A stretch of DNA of 64,000 nucleotides, taken from Rhodococcus sp. KBS0724 (GTDB lineage: Bacteria; Actinomycetota; Actinomycetes; Mycobacteriales; Mycobacteriaceae). The stretch covers positions 4,416,501 through 4,480,500 of the forward strand of contig NZ_VCBX02000001.1 of assembly GCF_005938745.2 (NCBI RefSeq), given 5' to 3'. Position numbers and translations under genes: made by a program. This document shows, piece after piece, positions 38,701 to 46,539 of the stretch. The notes under the pieces were generated by a model that was not told the DNA's origin, did not search any database, and saw only the letters and a list, made by a program, of their open reading frames with translations. Numbering within the stretch: the stretch's first letter is position 1; each line of letters begins with the position of its first letter.

Positions 38701-39775
38701 CGACCTCACCGTGGGGAACCAGTCCGCGGGCCTCGTCGAGAATCACGACGGAATACGTCGGCAACGGGCGACCGATCGTCACCGTCCGACCTGGCAGGAG
38801 TTCGCCCCACGTCGCGGTGACCGTCGCCTCGGTCGGTCCGTAGGTGTTGAGGATCTTGCGCCCCGGACGCGCCCACCGTTCCACCAGTTCACGTGGGCAT
38901 GCTTCACCACCGACCAGCAGGTTACGAATCTTGGGCAGGTCGCGTGGGATCGTGGCAAGCAGCGTCGGCACGCAGTAGAGCGTCGTGATGGCGCGTTCTT
39001 CGAGGAAATCCGCCAACTCGCCGCCCAGCCGTCGACTGTCCGTTGGTCCGGCGACGATTGTTGCGCCGCGTGCCCAGGTAGGCCAGATCTCCTCGATCGA
39101 GAAGTCGAAGGAAATTGTCATGCCCTGGTAGACACGATCATTCGGCTGAACATCGTAGACGTCAGGGACCACGTCGAGGAAGTTGCAGATACTCGACTGA
39201 GCTACTTCGACGCCTTTGGGTCGGCCACTCGAACCCGATGTGTACAGGATGTAGCAGGCCGGATCGGGGTCCGATTGGTCCAGAATCGGCCGATGGTATG
39301 GCTGGAAGTTCAACACCGCTACCTGCGTGTCGAGGGTGAGCCGCGCTACGTTGCACTCTTCGGTGTTCGGCGCCAACTCTGTCGAGGTCAGCACGAGCTG
39401 AACTCCCGCGTCCTCGACCACGTACGCGACACGATCGGACGGCGCTCCCGGGTCGATCGGTACGAAAGTACCGCCGGCCTTGAGCACACCCAACAGGCTC
39501 ACATAGGTATCCACCGAACGGTTCAGGAAAATCGCAACACGTGAGCCGGCCCCGACACCCTCACCGATCAACAAGTGGGCCAGCTGATTCGATCGATCTT
39601 CGAGCTGACGGTAGGTGATCGCAAATCCATCGCACTCGAGCGCAATTGCGTCCGGAACCGAGTCTGCACTCGCTTCGAAGACGTGATTCAAGCGGCGAGG
39701 TGTTGTCGGCCGAGCGCCGTGCGTGGTCCCCAACCCGGACCAGGCATCAGCCCACAGGCCCTTGTGTTCCGACAT
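35711..39775 (-). CDS. Pls/PosA-type membrane-bound non-ribosomal peptide synthetase
   Basis: 1354 residues. The adenylation domain spans about 30-515 (YILYTSGSSGRPKG at 175-188, YRTGDLG, final Lys510). A carrier domain has its phosphopantetheine Ser571 in LGGHSL. The C-terminal part has about six membrane helices (about 636-657, 668-690, 713-732, 867-925, 1112-1165) interleaved with three tandem soluble hexapeptide-repeat units near 745-840, 980-1080 and 1220-1320, each ending W-x-G-x-P-A. This is the architecture of epsilon-poly-L-lysine synthase and relatives, which link one amino acid repeatedly. My hand-aligned specificity residues are D-F-E-Y-L-G-T-V-T-K. No condensation or thioesterase domain is present. 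GGAGGG precedes the ATG. Confidence 0.9.
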   Translation of the reverse strand: MSEHKGLWADAWSGLGTTHGARPTTPRRLNHVFEASADSVPDAIALECDGFAITYRQLEDRSNQLAHLLIGEGVGAGSRVAIFLNRSVDTYVSLLGVLKAGGTFVPIDPGAPSDRVAYVVEDAGVQLVLTSTELAPNTEECNVARLTLDTQVAVLNFQPYHRPILDQSDPDPACYILYTSGSSGRPKGVEVAQSSICNFLDVVPDVYDVQPNDRVYQGMTISFDFSIEEIWPTWARGATIVAGPTDSRRLGGELADFLEERAITTLYCVPTLLATIPRDLPKIRNLLVGGEACPRELVERWARPGRKILNTYGPTEATVTATWGELLPGRTVTIGRPLPTYSVVILDEARGLVPHGEVGEICIGGRGVARGYVGRPDLTADKFIDHFSVPAGQKLYRTGDLGRWTPDGEIEYLGRADAEVKIRGHRVDLGEIESVLLEHPSVSEAVVALVAASEGETPSELCAYMVLVDPVEDEYLVGELAKAVSQRLPAYMAPAFVDFIPALPVMPSGKVDRSKLPDPTRRRFSAPTGPVIEPRNEQEAAVRDIWARAFGIPAEEMSVEANFFEDLGGHSLLAATVVSALRESGIGATPSIRDLYSHPTVRSITHALGAVGAQHPIAPNVSVKHADTDVARAGGIQLAVIYLFLLITTLPVSYVYTKNDGFVSVPVLFEMLAAIMLTYLCVRWFLPVISARPLAAGIKPGRYKLWGPTYLRLWTLDLLLAVGALPVVSGSPLMSIYLRILGASVGHRTTIATSSISLPTLVEIGDGASIGYGATIRPWRVESGSVTVGKIVIESGAFVGANVVLEPGSTVGARAALGDQSLLPTGHIVPQEARWAGSPAVPAEFLDPAVETMMRAESVRTRWKVRHILAALAGLTALEVGAIALMVPGIALVWGALLAWGVLAGLVATLLTGPIFVITVCVFVAVNKRLVLRNAPAGMHPVRSGLGIRKWMVDKLLEFSLLFTNSLYATLYTAPWLRLLGADIGRGAEVSTVSHIDPDMLTVGKDSFIADMASVGSASFANGRIMFQPTRIGDRTFIGNAAVIPSGMEIGDNALIGVATVPPVNGVPEGTSWLGSPAIFLPNRQDSGDYDDALIYTPPQDVVRDRYVIEFFRATLPPTVLGVSFYLYLLVLSSLAFGRALPVPALVAPLVAMASSLAVIGFCAAVKRNTVGRYKPRVEPLWSKFVRRSEFATGLYESAAVPIGVGMLVGTPFLPMVLRWFGATIGRRVWFGTTYLTEFDLVHVGDDATIGTEASLQTHLFEDRVMKMSTITIADGASIGTRSIILYDTIVGEEASLSPLSLLMKGEELPAHTSWRGIPAEGIRADDSSTVVLGSSVLLDKTAADVIVDEGVSA

Positions 39776-40556
39776 GATTTCCCTCCGCGGGATCTATCCC
39801 GCCCCTCAGCACTGCGTTCCGGCTTCCCAGCTCGGAACCCCGCCCTGCACTTCGCTACCTGTACTTCACTACTCAACTAGCTGATTGATTGCACCGATGG
39901 ACGCTACGTCGTTCCTATTGAAAAAACCAGCGCGAAAATTGCTCGATTTTAGAGGTTTAAAATCCGAAAGTGCAGTAATTCTTTGTCGCACCAACCGCGA
40001 GCATTTCAAGAAATACCCACTGCCAGCAGATTCACGGGTAACTCGCAGACAACTGTCAGCGGAAGCGCCTCGTCCCGTGTCCGTTTTTGGACGGAATGCC
40101 GCCTATGTGACTTTCGTCCCATTTCTCTGAAGCGACCCTCTCCAGCACCTACTCAGACATTGCCTTCTGGCAATTTTTCACCGCCAAGGCAACCTGAAAA
40201 TTGGTCAATAAATCCAGTTCAGACCTATTTGTCGCATGGATTCCTCATCGCGCTACCTCCCTGCTATATCCACCAGGTCGGACCTCCACCGCCGCCGAAG
40301 GTCCCTCACAGTGGCGCCGAAACCGCACCGCAACCGCTTCAGGCCGAACATTGCCCGCACGGACGCCCGGGGTTGCCCCGGCGAGTCCTCGAACACCGAG
40401 AAGATACTCGAACAATGCGACAAAGAATGAGAAAGAAAGGATGAAACCAGGGGTGAATGACACTACTGCGGTGCCATTCACCAAAAGGGTGATATCGGGG
40501 GTGAATTTCATCGATTGAATTGCCAAAAATGCGCTGGATACGCTAATCGCGCGCCG
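39776..40556. other. long AT-richer intergenic region upstream of the Pls-type operon
   Basis: 781 bp without a convincing gene. Base composition is visibly richer in A/T than the flanks, with runs of A and T. It contains a short hairpin ATTGCC-TTCT-GGCAAT followed by T5 (40159-40178, + strand), a TCCGT/ACGGA hairpin near 40080, and at its right end the dnaE2 terminator. The promoter and control sites of the NRPS operon must lie here; I cannot place them. An open frame at 40245-40526 (minus) has a TTG start, no ribosome site, and spans the terminator, so I do not call it. Confidence 0.6.
40452..40482 (-). terminator. putative terminator of dnaE2
   Basis: GGTGAATGACAC pairs with GTGCCATTCACC (11 of 12 pairs, 7-nt loop), 75 bp after the dnaE2 stop. 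On the minus strand it is followed by a C/T-rich tract (CCTGGTTTCATCCTTTCTTT). Moderate support. Confidence 0.55.
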
Positions 40557-43500
40557 TCAGCGGAAGTCCCGAGACTTCGCAGTGACCCGGAGGTCCATCC
40601 GCTGCATTCGGTCTGCCACGACGGTCACAGCGCCCTCCGCGTTTTGCACCCTTCCCCGGATGAGGAGAGCCGGCGCCGTGTTGGCCAGCTTTCGATACTT
40701 GGCCCACAACCCCACCGAACACACCACATTGACCATCCCGGTTTCGTCCTCGAGGTTGATGAATGTGACACCACCTGCGGTTGCCGGTCGCTGACGGTGG
40801 GTGACCGCTCCCCCGACCAACACTCGATCACCATCCGCAATGTCGAGCAGCCCGGACGCCGGGACCACACCCAGTGCGTCGAGTTGCGGGCGAAGGAACT
40901 GCGTCGGATAAGTGTCGGGAGATACTCCGGTAGCCCACACGTCGGCAGCCGCCAGTTCGACGTCGCTCATACCGGGCAAGGTGGGTGCCGTGACCGATGC
41001 CCCCATCCCCGGTAACCGGCCAGGACGCTCCCCCGCTGCAGCGCCGGCAGCCCAGAGCGCTTCTCGTCGAGAAATCCCGAAACTACCGAGCGCACCGGCC
41101 GTCGCCAGCGATTCCGCCTGGGCCGTCGTAAGTTCCACTCTTCCGGTCAGATCGAGAAACGACGTGAACCGACCTCCGCGAGCGCGTTGTTCGACGATCT
41201 TCTCGGCCAGGGCGTCGCCGATACTGCGCACGTCGCCCAGCCCCAATCGCACTTCGAGCCCCGCCGCTTCGACGGTGGCATGCGCCAGGCTGACGTTGAC
41301 GTCGGCTCCATGCACTCGCACCCCGTGCCTGCGGGCGTCGGCGACCAGCGACTGCGGTGAATAGAACCCCATCGGTTGCGCCCGGAGCAGTCCGGCGCAG
41401 AATGCAGCCGGATGATGCAGTTTGAACCACGACGAGTAGAAGACGAGCGCGGCAAAACTCTGCGAATGGCTTTCCGGGAAACCGAAATTGGCAAAGGCGT
41501 ACAACTTCTCGTAGATACGGTCGGCAACGGTGTCACCGATTCCGTGAAGGTCGCGCATTCCCTGATACAACCGCGCTCGCAGTTGTTCCATCTTCTCCGT
41601 GGACCGCTTCGACCCCATAGCCCGACGCAGTTGGTCTGCCTCGGACGGCGTGAATCCCGCGACGTCGACGGCCATCTGCATCAACTGTTCCTGAAACAAC
41701 GGAACACCGAGTGTGCGCTTCAAGGACTTTTCCAGTGACGGGTGATCGTAGGTGACCGGTTCGAGTTCGTTGCGCCGACGAATATAGGGGTGCACCGACC
41801 CGCCTTGGATCGGGCCGGGCCGGATGAGGGCAACCTCGACGACCAGATCGTAGAAATTCCGAGGCTTCAGACGCGGCAGCGTCGCCATCTGCGCACGTGA
41901 TTCCACCTGGAACACCCCCACGGAATCTGCCCGCTGAAGCATCTCGTACACCGCAGTTTCCTTCAGATCCAGCTGCGCGAGATCAACGGTGATGCCTTTG
42001 TGCTCAGCCACCAGATCCATCATGTAGTGCAGAGCCGACAGCATTCCCAGGCCCAGGAGGTCGAACTTGACCAGCCCAGCGGCCGCACAATCGTCTTTGT
42101 CCCACTGCAGGACACTACGATTGGCCATGCGCGCCCACTCCACGGGGCAGACGTCGGCAATAGGGCGGTCGCAGATAACCATGCCGCCGGAGTGGATACC
42201 GAGATGCCGGGGAAACCCCTCGATCTGTGCAGCCAGTTCCAGCACCGGGCGCGGTATATCCGTCTCGGCATTCTTGTCGATGCCGCCCCACCGTCCGACC
42301 TGCTTGCTCCACGCGTCTTGCTGCCCCTGCGAAAAGCCCAGTGCCCGAGCCATATCCCGCACAGACGATTTTCCTCGATAGGTGATGACATTGGCTACCT
42401 GCGCGGCGTACTCACGGCCGTACTTGGTGTACACGTGCTGGATAGCCTCTTCGCGGCGGTCGGATTCGATGTCCACGTCGATGTCCGGCGGACCGTCGCG
42501 CTCAGGTGCGAGGAATCTCTCGAACAAGAGCTCGTTACGAATCGGGTCGACATTGGTGATGCCGATGGCGTAACACACCGCCGAGTTTGCCGCGGAACCT
42601 CTTCCCTGGCAGAGGATGTCATTGTTCTTGCAAAAAGAGACAATGTCGTGGACTACGAGGAAATACCCGGGAAAGTCCAAGGACGTGATGATGTCCAGCT
42701 CATGTTCCAGCTGTCGATACGCCTTCTCCGCACCCTCGGGCGGGCCGTAACGATCCAACGCCCCCGCCATCGTGAGCTCACGCAACCACGACGCCTCGGT
42801 GTGCCCCGGCGGTACGTCGAACGGTGGCAGTTTGGGAGCGATGAGCCTCAGATCGAAAGCGCACTCGCGGGCAAGTTCGGCAGCTCCGCTGACTGCCTCC
42901 GGGTAGAGCGAGAACAGCGACGCCATTTCCTCGCCCGAACGCAAGTGCGCTCCACCCGTCGGAGCCAACCATCCGGCGGCGTCGTCCAGACTTTGCCGGG
43001 AGCGGACCGCGGCCATCGCCATGGCCAACCGGCGCCGTGGGGGCGCCGCGAAATGCGCCGCCGTGGTCGCGACTGTTCGCAATCCTTGTTCGGCGGCAAG
43101 CTGAGCCAGAACAGCATTGCGCTTGTCGTCCTCCGGTAACCCGTGATGGGTGAGTTCCACCGCCACCCGATCGGCACCGAAACGCTCGACCAGATCTCGC
43201 AAGGCCGCTGCGGCGCCACTTTTCCCACTGGAGGTGAGGGCTTGCCGCACATGGCCTTTCCGGCACCCGGTCAGTATCTGCCAGTGCCCACCCGCAGCTT
43301 CGGTCAAGGTGTCGAAGTTGTACTGCAACTTCCCTTTCTCACCACCGGCCAGGTGGGCCGCAGCGATCTCGCGGGAGAGCCGGCGGTAGCCTTCCTGCCC
43401 CCGTGCGAGGACCAACAGGTGCGTCCCACCTGGATCTGCCGCTCCCACTCGCGGCGTGGAGTCCAAGGACAATTCCGCCCCGAACACCGTCCGCATTCCC

Positions 43501-43844
43501 CATTCACGAGCAGCCTCGGCAAACCGCACCACTCCGTAGAAACCGTCGTGATCGGTGACAGCAATAGCCTCGAGGCCCAATCGAACGGCTTCTTCCACCA
43601 ACTCTTCCGGAGGTGAGGCGCCGTCGAGAAAACTGAACGCAGAGTGGGCATGGAGTTCGGCGTACGGCACGGTGCTGTTGCCGCGAGCCAGTTCACCGGC
43701 GGAGTACTCCCCGCGCTTGCGTGACCAGGCCGGACTGTCGTTTCCGTCGCCGGGAAACAGATCTTCGTGCTCGACGCGGCCGGCGCGCCCCGACAAAACT
43801 CGTTCCATCTCGGACCACGTCGGCGGTCCGTTACCCCAACCCAT
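40557..43844 (-). CDS. dnaE2: error-prone DNA polymerase III alpha subunit DnaE2 (ImuC)
   Basis: The damage-inducible translesion polymerase of the actinobacterial mutasome. 1095 residues. The PHP domain is N-terminal (YAELHAHSAFSFLDGASPPE, AVTDHDGFYG), the catalytic carboxylates are in PDIDVDIESDRREE, and the helix-hairpin-helix and OB regions follow toward the C-terminus. ATG 43844 gives MGWGNGPPTWSEMERVL, the start typical of actinobacterial DnaE2; the frame is open 40 codons further. A perfect LexA box lies 74 bp upstream. It works with ImuA' and ImuB (59.3-61.7 kb) and is equivalent to Rv3370c. Confidence 0.96.
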   Translation of the reverse strand: MGWGNGPPTWSEMERVLSGRAGRVEHEDLFPGDGNDSPAWSRKRGEYSAGELARGNSTVPYAELHAHSAFSFLDGASPPEELVEEAVRLGLEAIAVTDHDGFYGVVRFAEAAREWGMRTVFGAELSLDSTPRVGAADPGGTHLLVLARGQEGYRRLSREIAAAHLAGGEKGKLQYNFDTLTEAAGGHWQILTGCRKGHVRQALTSSGKSGAAAALRDLVERFGADRVAVELTHHGLPEDDKRNAVLAQLAAEQGLRTVATTAAHFAAPPRRRLAMAMAAVRSRQSLDDAAGWLAPTGGAHLRSGEEMASLFSLYPEAVSGAAELARECAFDLRLIAPKLPPFDVPPGHTEASWLRELTMAGALDRYGPPEGAEKAYRQLEHELDIITSLDFPGYFLVVHDIVSFCKNNDILCQGRGSAANSAVCYAIGITNVDPIRNELLFERFLAPERDGPPDIDVDIESDRREEAIQHVYTKYGREYAAQVANVITYRGKSSVRDMARALGFSQGQQDAWSKQVGRWGGIDKNAETDIPRPVLELAAQIEGFPRHLGIHSGGMVICDRPIADVCPVEWARMANRSVLQWDKDDCAAAGLVKFDLLGLGMLSALHYMMDLVAEHKGITVDLAQLDLKETAVYEMLQRADSVGVFQVESRAQMATLPRLKPRNFYDLVVEVALIRPGPIQGGSVHPYIRRRNELEPVTYDHPSLEKSLKRTLGVPLFQEQLMQMAVDVAGFTPSEADQLRRAMGSKRSTEKMEQLRARLYQGMRDLHGIGDTVADRIYEKLYAFANFGFPESHSQSFAALVFYSSWFKLHHPAAFCAGLLRAQPMGFYSPQSLVADARRHGVRVHGADVNVSLAHATVEAAGLEVRLGLGDVRSIGDALAEKIVEQRARGGRFTSFLDLTGRVELTTAQAESLATAGALGSFGISRREALWAAGAAAGERPGRLPGMGASVTAPTLPGMSDVELAAADVWATGVSPDTYPTQFLRPQLDALGVVPASGLLDIADGDRVLVGGAVTHRQRPATAGGVTFINLEDETGMVNVVCSVGLWAKYRKLANTAPALLIRGRVQNAEGAVTVVADRMQRMDLRVTAKSRDFR

Positions 43845-43917
43845 ACTTGCCTCACGACCTGTCGAACTGCTGCGTTGTCGAACAGTGATGATGCTGGGAG
43901 GGAAGGCGCATCGCGTA

Positions 43918-43933
43918 TCGAACTCATGTTCGA
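43918..43933 (-). promoter_or_regulatory. LexA (SOS) box of dnaE2
   Basis: TCGAAC-TCAT-GTTCGA, a perfect match to the mycobacterial/rhodococcal SOS palindrome, 74 bp before the dnaE2 ATG. Two further TCGAAC half-sites lie nearer the gene at 43862-43867 and 43878-43883. Confidence 0.93.
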
Positions 43934-43967
43934 TACCTTCAAAGTCTGGCAGCTCATCCGCCATCCG

Positions 43968-44738
43968 TCAAACAAGAGCAGCAAGCAACCCCACACGATC
44001 CTCGGGTGCACGCTTGGGACAACTGGTGCACTTGGCTTCGCCAGGCACCTCGTAGATCAGGCAACACGACGCCCGCTGGGTGAACCGTCGACGATCCGCC
44101 GGCACCGGCGTCAACGGATTCTCGACTCGCGCGGCGCTCTCCCCCGCGCTCACGTCCACGAAACGAGGCCGCGGAATAGGCGCGCCCGCACTTCGAAGGG
44201 CATCGATCAATCCAGCGGCACAGGCACTTCCGCGCTCACGCCGCAGCCCGGCCGCGTCGAGCGCGCGGTTGGCAATGGAATCGGTGGTGATCGCCCACAA
44301 TGCCTTCTCACGCACTCCGGACACCTCGGCGAGCACCTCGATGACAGGCGTCAAGGCCTGGCACATCGCCTGCGCCAACTCGGCAACACCGGTCGTGATC
44401 GGGATGAGAGAGGCGGCAGCAAAACCGCCGAGATAGCCGTCGCCGCGCAAGAAGATCCGAGCTCGAGAGAGCGACGGGTCAGCGGCAAAACCGGTGACCA
44501 ACCCAGTTCCGAGCGGAATGCCGGTCAACGTCGAACTGGCCGAATACCACCACAAGGTGCCGTTGACCCGGCTCTCGTCGCTCCCCCACCGCCTGGCTGT
44601 ATCCGCGACGCGCGCCGCCATCCAGTCCGGGTCCGTCATCACCTCGGCCGGGATGGTGGCCGGGTAGGCGTCGAGGCTTTCGAAAAACGGAACCGCGGCC
44701 GCCATCCGCGCGTAGATCGCGCCTATCTCGTCATTCAC
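43968..44738 (-). CDS. FhuF-like (2Fe-2S) protein, last gene of the B12 uptake operon
   Basis: 256 residues. The C-terminus carries the FhuF-type cluster motif CC-x10-C-x2-C (C225, C226, C237, C240). FhuF proteins reduce ferric siderophores in the cytoplasm. Here the gene overlaps btuD by 4 bp, inside an operon under a cobalamin riboswitch, so a role in reducing or releasing imported corrinoid is an attractive alternative (inference). No membrane segment. Another possibility is an iron-siderophore role with mis-sorted regulation. Confidence 0.8.
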   Translation of the reverse strand: MNDEIGAIYARMAAAVPFFESLDAYPATIPAEVMTDPDWMAARVADTARRWGSDESRVNGTLWWYSASSTLTGIPLGTGLVTGFAADPSLSRARIFLRGDGYLGGFAAASLIPITTGVAELAQAMCQALTPVIEVLAEVSGVREKALWAITTDSIANRALDAAGLRRERGSACAAGLIDALRSAGAPIPRPRFVDVSAGESAARVENPLTPVPADRRRFTQRASCCLIYEVPGEAKCTSCPKRAPEDRVGLLAALV

Positions 44739-45502
44739 GCCAGCCCCACAATCTCCATCCGCGGACGCAGTCCCTGCTCCACGCGAGCCTTGATCCCGAA
44801 AACCTCGGCCAGCAACGATTCTTCCAGTACCTCGGCAGTGGCCCCACAGGCGCGCAGGTTTCCCTCGTGAAGCACTGCCAGTCGATCGCAGTATTCGACG
44901 GCCAATCGAAGATCATGCATCGTGACGACCACGGCCAATCCCTGTGATGCCAACTCCGTGAGCAGTTCCATCACGATCAACTGGTGCCGCAGGTCGAGAT
45001 GATTGGTCGGCTCGTCCAACAACAGGATCTTCGGTTGCTGCGCCAGCGCCCGGGCAATGGACACTCGCTGACGCTCACCGCCGGACAACGTCGCGACATC
45101 CCGGCCGGACAGCGCCGCGAGACCGACCTGTTCCAGGCACCGATCCACGATAGTGCCATCTCGCTCCGTTGTGCGATCCAGCCAATTTCGATGCGGGGTT
45201 CGTCCGAGAGCAACGGATTCACGGACTGAAAGCCCACCGGACACTGCCGGTTCCTGAACACTCGCCGAAACGGTTCGCGCAATCTCCCGGCGCGACAACG
45301 ATGTCGCGTCCACTCCATCGATCAGCACCGCACCACCGCTGGGGGCCAGTGCGTTGTAACAGCAACGCAGCGCAGTGGTCTTGCCACTGCCGTTCGGGCC
45401 GACCAAGCCGAGAATCTCACCTGCGGAAGCCTGGAAACCTATGCCGTGCAGCACTTCACGATTCCCCAGGCGGGCCCGCGTGTCGACGAGTTCCAGAATC
45501 AC
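44735..45502 (-). CDS. btuD: ABC transporter ATP-binding protein (cobalamin uptake)
   Basis: 255 residues of the FecE/BtuD type. Walker A is GPNGSGKTTALR, the signature LSGGERQRVSIAR, Walker B ILLLDEPT, and the switch His lies in VVVTMHDLRLA. It drives the BtuC-like permease. 4-bp overlaps on both sides. Substrate inferred from the cobalamin riboswitch upstream of the operon, since protein sequence alone would not separate heme, siderophore and B12 systems. Confidence 0.85.
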   Translation of the reverse strand: MILELVDTRARLGNREVLHGIGFQASAGEILGLVGPNGSGKTTALRCCYNALAPSGGAVLIDGVDATSLSRREIARTVSASVQEPAVSGGLSVRESVALGRTPHRNWLDRTTERDGTIVDRCLEQVGLAALSGRDVATLSGGERQRVSIARALAQQPKILLLDEPTNHLDLRHQLIVMELLTELASQGLAVVVTMHDLRLAVEYCDRLAVLHEGNLRACGATAEVLEESLLAEVFGIKARVEQGLRPRMEIVGLA

Positions 45503-46539
45503 TGCTCCAGCCTCCTGTACTGCCGGTAGAGCATCCAGACGAATATCGGCGCTCCCACCAAGGCGGTGATCACACCCACCGGTAGCTCGGTCGATTCCGA
45601 CACCGATCGCGCCACCGTGTCAGCGGCTACCATCGCCACTGCGCCCAGCAACGCGGCAGCAGGAAGAAGGCGAATTGCTCTGGTCCCCACCACAAATCCG
45701 GCAAGATGCGGAATCAGCAATCCGATGAAACCGATGCCACCGGCGACGCTCACCGCCGCGCCGGCCAGTACCGACACCGCGAGAAGCGACAGCACCCGGA
45801 AGCGCCGCACGTTCATACCCAAGGCTGCTGCACCGTCGTCACCGGTCTGCAGGACGTCCATCCACCGCGCGCTGAGCATCAACGCAGCTCCGACGACAAG
45901 AAGCGCTACGGTCGGGAAGATCAGCGTCGACCATCTCGAGTCGCCGAATCCGCCTGCTATCCAGTGCATCACGGACGTCACGTGCCGATCGTCGGCCAAA
46001 ACCAGAATGCAGAACGTGATGAGCGCCGAGAATATCTGGGCCAGAGCAACTCCCACCAGGATGATCGCCGTAGGCTGGGGGTATCTGCCACCGATCACAA
46101 GGGCGAGAAACAGCGGAATCATCGCGCCGACAAAGGCCGCGACGGGAATCGTGAAAACTCCCAGGACACCGACACCAATGCCCAGCACGGATACCAGCAC
46201 CACCATGAAACCCGCGCCGGACGACACACCGAGAAGATAGGGATCAGCCAACGGATTGCGTGTGACCGCCTGCGCCACCGCGCCTGAGATCGCCAACGAC
46301 GCACCCACCACAGCGGCGGTGAGGGCGCGCGGCAGACGGGAGTCGATCACTATCGACTCCCGCGCCGCCGACCACCAGGTCTCGAAAGTCCCTGGCGCCA
46401 AGCGCGCTCCGACTATCGCCCACACGTCACCGACCGGAATGCGCACCGACCCGAAGGACACCGCCAACCCCAGCATCGCTGCCAGGGCTACCAGCAGTCC
46501 GGCCAGCAGGGCGCCGTAACCGGAACGTGAAAGTGTCAC
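45499..46539 (-). CDS. btuC: ABC transporter permease, FecCD/BtuC family (cobalamin uptake)
   Basis: 346 residues with about ten transmembrane helices. Conserved FecCD segments include SRLPRALTAAVVGASLAISG and NPLADPYLLGVSSGAG early, and the ATPase-contact region GGIGFIGLLIPHLAGF late. Homodimeric channel for the btuFCD system. Coupled to its neighbours by 4-bp overlaps. Confidence 0.87.
   Translation of the reverse strand: MTLSRSGYGALLAGLLVALAAMLGLAVSFGSVRIPVGDVWAIVGARLAPGTFETWWSAARESIVIDSRLPRALTAAVVGASLAISGAVAQAVTRNPLADPYLLGVSSGAGFMVVLVSVLGIGVGVLGVFTIPVAAFVGAMIPLFLALVIGGRYPQPTAIILVGVALAQIFSALITFCILVLADDRHVTSVMHWIAGGFGDSRWSTLIFPTVALLVVGAALMLSARWMDVLQTGDDGAAALGMNVRRFRVLSLLAVSVLAGAAVSVAGGIGFIGLLIPHLAGFVVGTRAIRLLPAAALLGAVAMVAADTVARSVSESTELPVGVITALVGAPIFVWMLYRQYRRLEQ

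Noticed and set aside
38066..39544. 492-codon + strand frame antisense to the NRPS adenylation domain
   Set aside because: Lies exactly over conserved adenylation motifs of the opposite strand; no start signal.
40245..40526. 93-codon minus-strand ORF in the NRPS leader
   Set aside because: TTG start without ribosome site, spans the dnaE2 terminator hairpin, and the second half reads like random GC-rich DNA; a membrane-like N-terminal segment alone is not enough.
43861..43890. Second complete LexA box near dnaE2
   Set aside because: TCGAAC at 43862 and 43878 lack matching GTTCGA arms at the right spacing; half-sites only.
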